Positions 32,184-42,300 of a DNA stretch of 47,576 bases are shown piece after piece. The stretch lies in contig JBDTYA010000074.1 of assembly GCA_040005915.1 (NCBI GenBank), positions 1-47,576 of the forward strand, read 5' to 3'. Under the pieces are notes generated by a model. That model was not told where the DNA came from, did not search any database, and saw nothing but the letters and a program-made list of their open reading frames with translations. Source of the stretch: JAENVT01 sp040005915 (lineage in GTDB: Bacteria > Actinomycetota > Acidimicrobiia > Acidimicrobiales > Ilumatobacteraceae). The position numbers and the translations under genes are program-made. Position 1 is the first letter of the stretch, and every line of letters begins with the position of its first letter.

Positions 32184-33139
32184 TCGCGCAGGTCCTTTCC
32201 TGTCAAGTTGATGAAGACGGACTCGAGGGTCGGCTCGGTCACCGACAGGTCGTTGACCGATGCGCCCGCTGCTTCGGCACAATCGATGATGCGCGGCAAC
32301 AAGCCGGTCGAGTCGTCGACGCTGAGATGGATGCGACCGTCGATCGTTCGCGCCTCGCGGGCCCCGTCGACACCGGCAACCAACGCCTGGGACAGCATCT
32401 CGAGGTCTCCCGAAGCCGACACGATCACGATCCTCCCAGCGCCGATCGAAGCCTTCAACTTCGCTGGGGTGTCGAGAGCGAGGATCTTGCCGTGGTCCAT
32501 GACCGCGACCCGGTCACAGAACTCGTCGGCCTCTTCCATGTAGTGCGTGGTCAACAGGATGGTCTGGCCGTCGTCGTGGAGGTCGCCGAGGATCTCCCAC
32601 AACGCGATGCGGCTCTGCGGATCGAGGCCGGCGGTCGGCTCGTCGAGGAACAGGACCTGCGGTCGGTGCATGATGGCCCGGGCCACCATCAAGCGTTGGG
32701 CCATACCGCCGGACAGCGCCATCACCGGGGCCTTCGATCGCTCGACCAGCCGCACCCGTTGCAGCAGCTCTGCAGCGACGGTCCTGGCCCTCTTGGCGCC
32801 CATGCCGAAGTAGCGGCCGTGGAACTCGAGGTTCTCGAACACGGTCATGGCCCGGTCGAGTGTGTTGCTCTGGGGAACAACGCCGATCAGCTGCTTGGCC
32901 AGCGCCGGCCGCTCCACGAGGTCGACCCCGCCGATCAGGATGGAACCCCGCGTGGGAACCACACGAGTCGTGAGCATGCCGATGGTCGTGCTCTTGCCGG
33001 CGCCATTCGGGCCGAGGAGCCCGTAGATCTCGCCGGACTCGATCTGGAGATCTATCTCGTCGACCGCGACGACCCTGCCGCCGACAGCCGCGTCGTAGAT
33101 CTTGGTGAGCCCGTGCGCCTGGATGATTGCGTCTGCCAC
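32180..33139 (-). CDS. ABC-2 type transporter ATP-binding protein
   Basis: A 319-residue ABC ATPase of the DrrA/NodI-like type. It has Walker A GPNGAGKST, Q-loop GVVPQSNTLDRAMTVFENL, signature ALSGGMAQRLMVARAI, Walker B VLFLDEPTAGLD and switch LTTHYMEEADE. A C-terminal domain ends at TEPTLESVFINLTG. GTG 33139 is chosen since the frame upstream is antisense membrane-protein sequence. It overlaps the permease gene by four bases and follows the small membrane protein gene by 29 bases, so all four genes are probably one transcript. Confidence 0.92.
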   Translation of the reverse strand: MADAIIQAHGLTKIYDAAVGGRVVAVDEIDLQIESGEIYGLLGPNGAGKSTTIGMLTTRVVPTRGSILIGGVDLVERPALAKQLIGVVPQSNTLDRAMTVFENLEFHGRYFGMGAKRARTVAAELLQRVRLVERSKAPVMALSGGMAQRLMVARAIMHRPQVLFLDEPTAGLDPQSRIALWEILGDLHDDGQTILLTTHYMEEADEFCDRVAVMDHGKILALDTPAKLKASIGAGRIVIVSASGDLEMLSQALVAGVDGAREARTIDGRIHLSVDDSTGLLPRIIDCAEAAGASVNDLSVTEPTLESVFINLTGKDLRE

Positions 33140-33168
33140 GGGGGCGAGCCTACGGTCAACCCGTTCGC

Positions 33169-33558
33169 TCAGTCCTGATAGCGGGCGACGGTCGTTGCAA
33201 TGATGAAGGGAACATCGAGTGCGAACACGACGAGCATCGCCGTGACGACCGCCAAGGGAGCCCCGCGCGTGTGGTTGCGTACGAACGCGAACTCGATCAT
33301 CCCGGCCGCGACCACGTAGGCCAAGAGCGCCCACCGCCCGACCCGCACGAACGTGTCCCACGAGAACCCGGCGACCCTGGTGATCATGATGATGCCGACG
33401 GCGAGCAGCACTGTGGCGACGATCAGCAGCACGGTCGGCAGCGCGAGCGGTGGACGGCGTGGGGCGTGCGAGCCCAACCAGACCCCACCCACGACCACCG
33501 CCGCGAGCGACACGACAGCCAGCTCGACAGCTTTCGGGAATCGCTGCCCGCTGCTCAC
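33169..33558 (-). CDS. Small integral membrane protein, four TM
   Basis: A 129-residue, very hydrophobic protein with about four transmembrane segments (AVELAVVSLAAVVVGGVWLG; LPTVLLIVATVLLAVGIIMI; WALLAYVVAAGMIEFAFV; LAVVTAMLVVFALDVPFIIA). I recognise no family. GTG 33558 overlaps the stop of the upstream membrane-protein gene (GTGA), showing coupling. It lies directly before the ABC-2 genes, suggesting an accessory part of that transporter or a shared membrane process; this is inference. Confidence 0.75.
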   Translation of the reverse strand: MSSGQRFPKAVELAVVSLAAVVVGGVWLGSHAPRRPPLALPTVLLIVATVLLAVGIIMITRVAGFSWDTFVRVGRWALLAYVVAAGMIEFAFVRNHTRGAPLAVVTAMLVVFALDVPFIIATTVARYQD

Positions 33559-34148
33559 AACGTGGCCACACGGGTCATGATCACGAGCGTCGCAACCTGC
33601 ATGATGCCGGTTATCCCGGCCGTGTAGACGAATCGCTTCATCATCCGGCCGATGATCTCCGGGTTCGGGTTCGGCTTGTTCATCTCCCACAGCACAGCGA
33701 TGTTGGCCGGCTCGAGAACACCGAGCGCCACCACGGCCATGATGCCGACCACGATCATCGAAGCAATCAGCCACTGGCGGGCGTCGCTGTTGACCGACAG
33801 CGTCCCCAGCCGAAGCGCGATCTGCAGCCCCGTGGCGAGGGTCATCGTGACAACCGTCGGCATGATGATCACCATCTTCGGCATGAACTTGGCGGAGAAC
33901 TCGGCGCGAGCCGGTGGCGACATCCCGCCGATGATCGGCCCGATCGCCAGGCCGACGAAGAGGTCGATGCTGGTCCACAGGGCGCCGCCGGCCACGTGAC
34001 ACAACATCAGTGGCCAGAACTTGTTCGAACCGATTGCGTAGATCACGAAGCCGATGAGGACCGCGACTACGGGCAAGCCGGCCCGCGGCACGATCTGGAC
34101 CTTGCGATGCGGATGATCAGGTGGTGCGTCGACGGTCGTTGCCTGCAT
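33555..34148 (-). CDS. Integral membrane protein, CopD/DUF2269-like
   Basis: A 197-residue membrane protein with about five hydrophobic segments. The second segment, FWPLMLCHVAGGALWTSIDL, has the His-containing pattern of CopD or DUF2269-like proteins. AEFSAKFMPKMVIIMPTVVT and a second charged loop (MNKPNPNPEIIGRMMKRFVY) follow. These families have roles in copper or heme-type redox but are mostly uncharacterised. GAGGAAGC precedes ATG 34148. It heads the four-gene operon running to 31344. The assignment is tentative. Confidence 0.7.
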   Translation of the reverse strand: MQATTVDAPPDHPHRKVQIVPRAGLPVVAVLIGFVIYAIGSNKFWPLMLCHVAGGALWTSIDLFVGLAIGPIIGGMSPPARAEFSAKFMPKMVIIMPTVVTMTLATGLQIALRLGTLSVNSDARQWLIASMIVVGIMAVVALGVLEPANIAVLWEMNKPNPNPEIIGRMMKRFVYTAGITGIMQVATLVIMTRVATL

Positions 34149-34327
34149 GCTTCCTCACTGTCCTGGCCGGGCTTCGATGTTTCTACACCTCGGCGGCGCT
34201 CCGCATCGAAGCCGGCGTGGCGATCGACCATTCTTCGCAGCCTCGTCGAGGCAGTGGCGTACCACCGAAGAGTACCTGGTCAGCGGGCCGAGGTTTCGGT
34301 CTCGAGCCTGTCGGGAAGAAGTGCAGC

Positions 34328-34759
34328 ATGAAGATTCGATTCGCTCACACCGCAATGGTCGTCGCGATGTTGGCCGTCGCCGGCTGCAACTCCGACGACC
34401 GGGCGTCGATTGCCACCGACCTGCAGACCGCCGCCAGCGATGTCGTCGATGTCGCCGGCAACGTGGCCGACGCAGCGGCCGAGACGCTCGCCCGGAACAT
34501 CGCCACACAGCAGGGCGAGGAGCAGTTCAAGAACGCCGGCCAGGAGTTGGACGGCCCACTGACGTGCACCGCCAAGATCGAGGATGGGGTCGCCAAGATC
34601 GACATCAGCTGCACAGGTAAGACCAAGGGTGGTGGCGCTGCCGCGCTGACCGGTACCACGAGCGAGATCCCGGGTGCATCGGTCGTGTCCCTCGACGGAC
34701 AGTTCACAGGGACCGTCGACGGCGCCTCGGTCTTCACCACGCAACGCCTCGGCGGCTGA
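34328..34759 (+). CDS. Small secreted lipoprotein, DUF4333-like
   Basis: A 143-residue protein with a lipoprotein signal peptide: basic MKIRFAH, a hydrophobic core and lipobox AVAGC, with Cys20 to be lipidated. The mature part has an Ala-rich helix (about 30-62) and a compact domain with two cysteines (LTCTAKIEDGVAKIDISCTG), reminiscent of the DUF4333 pattern in actinobacterial lipoproteins. It should be anchored to the outer face of the membrane. The role is unknown. ATG 34328 gives the canonical signal peptide; the longer frame upstream does not. Confidence 0.78.
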   Translation: MKIRFAHTAMVVAMLAVAGCNSDDRASIATDLQTAASDVVDVAGNVADAAAETLARNIATQQGEEQFKNAGQELDGPLTCTAKIEDGVAKIDISCTGKTKGGGAAALTGTTSEIPGASVVSLDGQFTGTVDGASVFTTQRLGG

Positions 34760-34789
34760 CGTACGGCACACCGTGCGACCAACACAGGG

Positions 34790-35371
34790 TCAGCGCGCTC
34801 GTTCCAGCTCGTAGAAGACGGCCGGGCAGTCTCGCGAGAGCCACAGGCCGGCGCCGATCTCCGTGAAACCCACATGCAGGCGCTTGCGGTACCAGGCGGC
34901 CGTGCGCCAGGACACGGCGACATCGGTGCTCGACAGATCGAGAACCGCGTCACGATCGGCGATCGTCGGCGTGTCGAACATCAGTAGACCGCGGCAGGCG
35001 TGTGCCAACTTGCCGATCGCATTCGATGCTCCGGCGTCGTCGAGGTATTGCAGCACGCTCTGGCACACCACGAGGTCGTACCGGCGAGGTGGCTGCCAGA
35101 CCGAGATGTCGGCCAGTTCATGATCGAACCGGCGGCACGCATATTCGCTCGCGTCGATGCCGTGGTACTTCGCCCCCGGCCGGGCCTCCGCGAGCCAGTC
35201 GCGCCAATACCCCTTGCCCGCGCCGACATCGAGAACCGAACGGATCGGGATCCGCCACCATGACGCAAGCGAGAACACGCCGTTGGCGAGATGACCGATC
35301 TGTTGCCGCGTGTGCACAGGAGTGCGTCCGTAGAACCGGTCGTAGTACTGAGCGTCGAATCGATCAGACAT
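34790..35371 (-). CDS. Class I SAM-dependent methyltransferase
   Basis: A 193-residue methyltransferase. The AdoMet motif I is RSVLDVGAGKGYWRDWL (about 44-60), motif II GIDASEYACRRF (acidic Asp) and motif IV DLVVCQSVLQYLDD. An N-terminal DAQYYDRFYGRTPV segment is typical of small-molecule methyltransferases. The substrate cannot be predicted. It converges with the lipoprotein gene and is divergent from the EAL-DICT gene. Confidence 0.88.
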   Translation of the reverse strand: MSDRFDAQYYDRFYGRTPVHTRQQIGHLANGVFSLASWWRIPIRSVLDVGAGKGYWRDWLAEARPGAKYHGIDASEYACRRFDHELADISVWQPPRRYDLVVCQSVLQYLDDAGASNAIGKLAHACRGLLMFDTPTIADRDAVLDLSSTDVAVSWRTAAWYRKRLHVGFTEIGAGLWLSRDCPAVFYELERAR

Positions 35372-35441
35372 GGTCCACTCGTTTTACACCGGCGACGCGG
35401 GGACCATTGGCCCTGGTTGCCGGCGTGGGATGCGGTGACAG

Positions 35442-36713
35442 TTGACGGGTGACGAACCAGTGAAGACTCTCCAGATCACCATCGAACAGGTCATCGAGAC
35501 CGGGTCGATCACCTCCGCCTACCAACCGATCGTCGATATCGATTCGGGACAGGTCGTCGCCTATGAAGCACTCGCTCGCGGACCATTGGATACCTCATTG
35601 GAGCATCCGGATCAGCTCTTTGCTGCCGCCGGCGCTGCAGGCCTGACCGCGGAATTGGATTGGGCCTGCCGCGCCTCCGCCGTGCGCGGCGCGCTGGAGG
35701 CCGGCCTCGGCTCCGCCGCGAAGTTGTTCATCAACGTCGAGCCATCGACGCTGCGAACGCCGGTCCCGTCAGAACTCGAGAAGCTGATGGACATGGCGAC
35801 GTCGGCACTGTCGATCGTGGTCGAGGTCACCGAGCGATCACTGGTGAGCGACCCGGCCGCATTGATCGGTGCGCTGTCGTGGATCCGCACCGCTGGCATG
35901 GGCGTAGCGATCGACGACGTCGGCGCAGACCCGGCATCCTTGGCCTTGCTCCCCTTCATCGAACCCGACGTGATCAAGCTCGACATGAGCCTCGTCCGGC
36001 AGCACACGTACGACGAGATCGCGTCGATCTCGGGCGCAGTCCGCGCCGACGCCGAACGGCGTGCGGCGACGATCCTCGCCGAGGGAATCGAGACCCGAGA
36101 ACACCTCGACCGTGCACTGGTGTTGGGCGCCCGCCTCGGTCAGGGTTGGTTGTTCGGCAGACCGGGCCGGCTCATGCCGCAACCGCTCAACCTCGACCAG
36201 AACGCCGATTGCGTCGACAACGTGATCAGGTTCGCCTCAGCGCAGCCCCTGCCGGTCACTCCGTGGGCACTCGTTGCCGAGTCGTCTCAGCGACGAATCA
36301 CATCGAAGCGACTGTTGATGCCGATGAGTCACCACATCGAGCAGCGCGCCCTGACCGGCGATCCGTGCGTCGTGCTCGGCGCATTTCAGAGTGCCGTCCA
36401 CTTCACTCCTGCAACGAGCCGGCGGTACGAGCGGCTCGCGGCCCAACGCAGCATGGTCGCCGCGATCGGCGTCGACATGGCGGCACACCCGGCGCTCGGC
36501 GTACGCGGCGGATCTCTCGCCCACGGTCATCCGCTTGCAGGTGAATGGACGGTCACCGTGATCGGCCCGCACGACGCTGCTGCCCTCATCGCCAGGGACT
36601 GCGGCGATCAGGGCCCGGACAGGGCGCGGATGTTCGAGTACGTGATCACGCACGACCGGGCGACGGTCATCAGCGCTGCACGATCCCTGATGCAATACAT
36701 CGACGCCGATTGA
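35442..36713 (+). CDS. EAL-domain protein with C-terminal DICT-like sensory domain
   Basis: A 423-residue protein. Residues about 15-250 are an EAL domain retaining core motifs: YEALARGP, FINVEPSTL, VVEVTERSL, AIDDVGAD, IKLDMSLVR and AEGIETREH. Catalytic c-di-GMP phosphodiesterase activity is plausible but not proven. The C-terminal 160 residues (TSKRLLMPMSHHIEQRAL to the end) resemble a DICT domain, a light- or redox-linked sensor found with EAL and GGDEF domains. Its job is probably sensing-coupled c-di-GMP breakdown or binding. The start could be TTG 35442 or GTG 35460; neither has a clear ribosome site. Confidence 0.85.
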   Translation: MTGDEPVKTLQITIEQVIETGSITSAYQPIVDIDSGQVVAYEALARGPLDTSLEHPDQLFAAAGAAGLTAELDWACRASAVRGALEAGLGSAAKLFINVEPSTLRTPVPSELEKLMDMATSALSIVVEVTERSLVSDPAALIGALSWIRTAGMGVAIDDVGADPASLALLPFIEPDVIKLDMSLVRQHTYDEIASISGAVRADAERRAATILAEGIETREHLDRALVLGARLGQGWLFGRPGRLMPQPLNLDQNADCVDNVIRFASAQPLPVTPWALVAESSQRRITSKRLLMPMSHHIEQRALTGDPCVVLGAFQSAVHFTPATSRRYERLAAQRSMVAAIGVDMAAHPALGVRGGSLAHGHPLAGEWTVTVIGPHDAAALIARDCGDQGPDRARMFEYVITHDRATVISAARSLMQYIDAD

Positions 36714-36762
36714 ACTCTTGTTCGTCGAGCCGGATCGCGTCGACGCTCGGGCCCGCATCACG

Positions 36763-37005
36763 TCACTGTTGATAGCCCTCGACAACGCGTTCGGGCCGGA
36801 TCTCGGCATCGTCGGGGTTCTGGCCCGACTCACGGCGTGCCCCTCTCTGGCGCAGCAGGTCCCAGCATTGGTCGAGCGCCACCCCGATCTGGCGACGCTT
36901 GGCAACGTCGCTCTCGCTCGGAGGCGACCCGGCGTGAGCCTTCTCCATCGCGTGCTCCTCGTCGACCAGCTTGCCGATCCGGTGCACGATCTCGATCTCG
37001 TCCAT
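36763..37005 (-). CDS. DUF2630 family protein
   Basis: An 80-residue acidic/basic helical protein matching DUF2630 throughout: EIVHRIGKLVDEEHAMEKA near the start, then VALDQCWDLLRQRGARRESG and the ending NPDDAEIRPERVVEGYQQ. The family is widespread in actinobacteria and of unknown function. ATG 37005 is the family start. It lies between the EAL-DICT gene (convergent) and the MMPL gene (same strand), which is separated from it by a strong hairpin. Confidence 0.9.
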   Translation of the reverse strand: MDEIEIVHRIGKLVDEEHAMEKAHAGSPPSESDVAKRRQIGVALDQCWDLLRQRGARRESGQNPDDAEIRPERVVEGYQQ

Positions 37006-37080
37006 GCAGATTCCTTTCGGGTAGGCCTGTCGAATGTCTACACCCAGAGGGGCCGACCGTCCGTCAGTCGTCAACGACGA

Positions 37081-37111
37081 ATGCCGCCGACGGGCAATCC
37101 GTCGGCGGCAT
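37081..37111 (-). terminator. Strong terminator hairpin after the MMPL gene
   Basis: A perfect 13-bp stem, ATGCCGCCGACGG / CCGTCGGCGGCAT, with a five-base loop lies 15 bases past the MMPL stop on the minus strand. No T-run follows. Confidence 0.65.
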
Positions 37112-37126
37112 CATTGCGAACTCCGA

Positions 37127-39307
37127 TCAGGCGGCAGCAGGTGCCCTGCCGGTCTCGATCTCGATGACTTCGGCCTCCTTCGGGGCGGACTCGAAGTCGA
37201 TGTGCGGAAGGATCCTCTCCATCCAACCGGGCAGCCACCAGTTGGCGCGACCGAGCAGGCTCATCGTCGCCGGCACCAGCACCATGCGCACCAGCGTGGC
37301 GTCGAGGAACACGGCCACGGCGAGGCCGATGCCGAACAACTTGCCGGTCGGATCGTCGCCGAGCACGAAAGAGGCGAACACGCTCATCATGATCAGCGCG
37401 GCCGACGTGATGACCCTCGCAGTGCCCGACAGCCCGGTGACAACCGACTTGTGGCTGTCGCCGGTTGCCACGTATTCCTCGCGGATCCGCGACAGGAGGA
37501 ACACCTCGTAATCCATCGACAGGCCGAAGAGGATGGCGAACATCATCAACGGTGCGAACGGGTTGATCGGCATCGTGTGATGCAGCCCGATCAGGCCGTT
37601 GCCCCAACCCCACTGGAACACCGCGACGATCACGCCGTACGCCGCCGCAATCGACAGAAGGTTCATCAACGCCGCCTTCAGCGGCACGAGGATCGACCGG
37701 AACACGATCATCAACAGCACGAAGGACATCGCCACGATCGCGGCGATGAACAACGGCAGGCGATTCGTGATCCGCTCGGTGAGGTCCATGACGAGGGCCT
37801 GGCCGGTCAGCAGCGCCTTCGCATCCGTTCCCGTCACGGCGACAGGAAGGACCGTGGAGCGCAGGTGATGGATGAGCGCGTCCGTGCGCTCGTCCTGTGG
37901 CGCCGTGGTGGGATCGACCACCAGCAACGCGGTGTCACCCGCGACGTTGAGCACCGGCGCAGTGACGGCCGCAACCCCGGGATCGGCTTGAAGTGCGTCA
38001 CGTACGCGGTCGACGGCAACACGGTCGGCCGGCGTCGGTACCTGCAACACGACCTGAATCGGACCGTTGAAGCCGACGCCGAAGCCCTCGGCGAGGAGGT
38101 CGTAGGCCTTGCGTTGGGTCGTGCCGCCGGCCGCGTTGCCGTCGTCGGGCGTGCCGATCCGCATTCCGAGAGCCGGCGTGGCGATGGCGCACAATGCCAC
38201 GAAGCCGATCACGGCGTAGCGAACCGGATGGTGCCCGACGTGATGGGCCCACCGGCCCGAGAACGTGGCGTGGGCCGGCTTGGCGACGTGCGCCTTGCGG
38301 TGGATCGAGAGCTTGTCGATCCTCGTTCCGGCCAGCCCGAGCAGACCGGGCAGCAACGTGACAGCTGCGGTCATCGCGACCATCACGGTCAAGGCCACCG
38401 AGATTCCCATGGCGGTCATCGCCGGCAGGCCGGCGAGGAAGAGCCCAAGGATCGCGATCACCACGGTCGTGCCGGCGAACATGACAGCTTGGCCGGCGGT
38501 GGCGTTCGCGGTCCCAGCCGAGTCCGCCACGCTCATGCCCTCGTGCAGGTGCTGGCGGTGTCGAGTGACGATGAAGAGCGAATAGTCGATGCCGACACCA
38601 AGGCCGACCATCACGCACAGGATCAACGAGAAGTCTGGGACGTCGAGGAAGGCGGAGAGCACGCCGACCCCTGCCGCGCCGACGAACAGGCTCATCAGTG
38701 CCGTCACGATGGGCAGTCCCATGGCCACCACGGAACCGAAGGCGATCAACAGCACGATGATCGCGACTGCGATGCCGATCAGCTCGCTGCTGGGATCGTT
38801 CTTCTCGAGCAGGGCGAGCTGCCCGGTGAACTCGGTTTGGATGCCGCCGGCGCTCGCACCGGTTGCAGCGTCCTGGGCATCGTGCAGTTGGGTGACCGTG
38901 AGTTTGTCGAGCGCGTACGCCACGTCGACGTAGGCGGTCTGCCCGTCCTCGCTGAGCGCCGCCGATTGGGCGGCGAACGGGTCGGTGACACCGGCGACGT
39001 CGTGGCCGCTCGACAGTTGCTGACGTGCCCGCTCGACGAGCGGTTCGTGCTCGGCGTCGTCGAGCCGGCCCCGGTCGACGTGGACGACGATTCGCGCAGC
39101 CACTCCGGCGCGGCTGGGAAATCGGTCCTTCAAGATGTCGGCCGCCCGTTGTGACTCGACGCCGGGAACGCGGAAGCTGTTGTCGAAGTGCCCGCCCGCA
39201 GCACCTTGCAGGGCCACGATGGCAACCGCGGCAACGAGCCACAGGCCGATCACCCGAAACGGGTGGCGGGCGCAAATGCGTCCAAGGCGGAAAAGTAGTG
39301 CGCTCAT
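37127..39307 (-). CDS. MMPL-family RND transporter
   Basis: A 726-residue inner-membrane RND transporter with two repeats, each one TM segment, a large extracytoplasmic loop and about five more TM segments. Landmarks are GLGVGIDYSLFIVTRHRQ in the first half and LFGLSMDYEVFLLSRIREE in the second, the paired Asp-Tyr proton-relay motifs of the family. Relatives export lipids, siderophores or drugs. The AfsR-like gene lies upstream on the same strand with 87 bases between; RBS GGAGGACC-type sequence precedes ATG 39307. It could be a target of, or cotranscribed with, that regulator. Confidence 0.93.
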   Translation of the reverse strand: MSALLFRLGRICARHPFRVIGLWLVAAVAIVALQGAAGGHFDNSFRVPGVESQRAADILKDRFPSRAGVAARIVVHVDRGRLDDAEHEPLVERARQQLSSGHDVAGVTDPFAAQSAALSEDGQTAYVDVAYALDKLTVTQLHDAQDAATGASAGGIQTEFTGQLALLEKNDPSSELIGIAVAIIVLLIAFGSVVAMGLPIVTALMSLFVGAAGVGVLSAFLDVPDFSLILCVMVGLGVGIDYSLFIVTRHRQHLHEGMSVADSAGTANATAGQAVMFAGTTVVIAILGLFLAGLPAMTAMGISVALTVMVAMTAAVTLLPGLLGLAGTRIDKLSIHRKAHVAKPAHATFSGRWAHHVGHHPVRYAVIGFVALCAIATPALGMRIGTPDDGNAAGGTTQRKAYDLLAEGFGVGFNGPIQVVLQVPTPADRVAVDRVRDALQADPGVAAVTAPVLNVAGDTALLVVDPTTAPQDERTDALIHHLRSTVLPVAVTGTDAKALLTGQALVMDLTERITNRLPLFIAAIVAMSFVLLMIVFRSILVPLKAALMNLLSIAAAYGVIVAVFQWGWGNGLIGLHHTMPINPFAPLMMFAILFGLSMDYEVFLLSRIREEYVATGDSHKSVVTGLSGTARVITSAALIMMSVFASFVLGDDPTGKLFGIGLAVAVFLDATLVRMVLVPATMSLLGRANWWLPGWMERILPHIDFESAPKEAEVIEIETGRAPAAA

Positions 39308-39394
39308 TGGGTCCTCCTGATGTGCCCCGCCGAGTGCGGGATGTTGACACCATCCAGGAAGCCGCTGACGTGTGACTGCAGTTTCGCTGAACTC

Positions 39395-42300
39395 CTACAA
39401 CCGGAACATCAAGGTGTCGCCGAGCACCTGGAGCCTGCCGAGTTCGAACGCCGCTCGAAACGCATCAGGACCGAGCACGAGCGACGCGGTCTCGCATGCC
39501 TGATCGAAGGCATCGCGTTGGAAACGCGGCACGGCCAACCCGACGTTCGCGCGTAGGCGCTCTGCGTGCCCCAGCAGTCGAGCAGCATGCTCGGCTTCCA
39601 CGCCACCGGCAGCGAGGATGCCGAGCTCGGTGCAGCACACCGCGGCACCGCCGAGCAGATCGGCACGGGGGTCAACCCGATTGGCGAGGCGTCGTGGCCC
39701 GCCGGCGAGGTACACATCGAGCGCTTCCGTGGCCGCCTCGGCGGCGGTCGCATTGCGACCATCGAGACGGTGCAGCACAGCCCGACCGATGAGTGCGTGA
39801 AAGACAACCGGGGTGTTGCTGAGACGTCGGCCCAGGTCCAATGCTCGGTCGTAGGCGAGCTCGGAACCCCGCGCATCCCCATCCTGCAACAGAGCCCAAC
39901 CGAGCCGGGCCAGCAGCGAGCCGTTGAACCCGCGCAGACCGAGCGTCTCGTTGGTCGCGACGGACTGTTCGAGGTTGTCGATCGCGTCTCGGTAGTTGCC
40001 GAGGCGCTCGTCGAAGTCGGCGACCAGCGCTTGCGTCATCGCGAGCATCATCGGCCGGTCGATCCGTGAAAAGCTGGTGACCGATTCTCGGTAATGGCGT
40101 TCGGATGCCTCGAGATCGCCGGCCAAGCCGCTGAGCTTTCCTCGCGTGAAGGCGCGCGCCGCGAGCACGAACGGATCGTCCGGCATGCCGCTGTAGAAAT
40201 CGAGCAGTTCCAGGCGGCGTCGGCGGCCTTCCTCGACCTCACCGCGTGCCGAGGCGACTTCTGCGTAGAACGAGTAGGCGAGGCACGTCGACGCCAGGTC
40301 GCCGCTAGCGAGGAAGGTGGCGAGTGCGGCTTTCAAGTCGGAATCGACCCCAGCGGGCGCGCCCAACTGGAAATCGAGCAGTCCGCGACCGATCAGCGCC
40401 AGCGCCGTTGCACGCTCACTCGCCTCGCCCTTGCAGCGGAAGGCATCGTCGATCCAACGCTTGCCCTCGACCGCCGAGCCGGCCAGCCAGTGCGGCCAGC
40501 TGCATCCGCCGGCGATCGTGAGGGCGGTGTCCGCGTCGTCGTTGGCGACGGCCCACTCCAGTGCGCCCCTGAGGTTGTCCTGTTCGCGGTCGATCGTCAC
40601 CAGCCACGAGCGCTGTTCGTCGCCTATGTACGCGTTCGCCGAACGCGCGCACAGCCGGCCGTAGTGCGCCGACATCGCGTTGCGGATCTTCTCAGCATCG
40701 CCTCGCTCGGCGAGCTTCTCGCGCCCGTATTGCGCGAGCGTCTGCAGTTGGGTGAAACGCAGTTCGTCGCCCCTCGGCACGGCGATGACGAGCGACTTGT
40801 CGACGAGCGTCTGAATGATGTCGCCGAGGTCGGCGGCGTCGAGTGAGTCATCGGCACAGATCGCCTCGGCCGTCGCCAGATCGCAGCCACCGAGGAACAC
40901 CGACAGGCGTTCGAACACGCGCTGCTCGTCGTTGAACAACAGCTCGTAGCTCCAGTCGACCACCGCCCGCAATGTCTGCTGGCGCGGCAACGCCGTGCGC
41001 GACCCACCGGTGAGCAGGCGGAATCGATCATTGAGCCGCGACGAGATCTGCTGGATCGGGAACGCCCGCGTGCGCGCCGCGGCCAGTTCGATCGCCAACG
41101 GTAGGCCGTCGAGCCGAATGCAGATGTCCGAGATCACCGCGTTCACCTCGTCCGTCAGCGCGAGCGACGCACCGGCAGCCCGAGCGCGCTCGATGAACAG
41201 CCGACGAGCGTCGTCGGTCGCCAACGGCGGCACCGGCCAGATGGTCTCGCCGGCCACTCGCAGGCCCTCACGACTCGTCGCCAACAGGCGGAGCCCTGGG
41301 CAGCGACGCAACAGGTCTTCGGCGATCTCCGCGGCAGTGCCGATGACGTGCTCGCAGTTGTCGAGCAGGATCAGCAGATCACGATTGCCGATCATCTCGG
41401 CGAGCCGTTTGGCATCAGGCAGATCGAGGGCGGACCCGATTGCCGCAGCCACCCCCTCAGGGTCACCGACGTGGGCGAGCTCGACCATGCACGCGCCATG
41501 GGCGAGACGCGACGCCTCGTCGCGAGCCACCTCCAGCGCCAAGCGCGTCTTGCCCACGCCCCCGGGACCGACGAGCGTTATGAACCGGTGGTCACGGAAG
41601 AGCCGCGTGAGATCGCGGACCTCGTCGTCGCGTCCGACCAATGCTGTCAGCGATCCCGGAACGCTCGAACGTTGCCCGGTCGATACGCCGGAATCGCTTT
41701 CGCCTGGAGGTTTCACGTCGAGCGAAGGGTCCTGGGCGAGGATCGCGGCCTCCAGCTGGCGCAGCTCGGGCCCCGGCTCGAGACCCAGTTCCTCACCCAG
41801 GATGCGACGCCCGTCCTGGAACGTGCGCAGCGCGTCTGCCTGGCGTCCAGCGCGGTACAGCGCGATCATCAGCAGCCCGCGTAGCCGCTCGCGCAACGCA
41901 TGCGCGGTGACGAGCGCTTCGAGCTCCCCGATCACGCTGCGATGCCGCCCGAGCTGCAGCTCGATGTCGAGCCGCTCCTCTACAGCTGTGAGGCGAAGTT
42001 CCGTGATCCGGCTGACCTCCGCCGATGCAAACTCCTCGTACGCGAACTCAGCGAGCGCGCCGCCTCGCCACAACGAGTCGGCCTGAGCGAGCAGTGCGAT
42101 CGCGCTTGCAAGATCGCTGCTCGTCCTGGCGCGCCCCTCCGCTACCAACTGCTCGAAGCGGTGCAGGTCCACCGACTCCGGCGGCACTTCCAGCGCATAG
42201 CCGCCACCACGGGTCGCCACGAGGCTCGCCGATCCCAACGCCCGACGCAGCTTCGAGACCAAGCCCTGCAAACCGTTGCGCGCCGCAGCCGTCGATTCCG

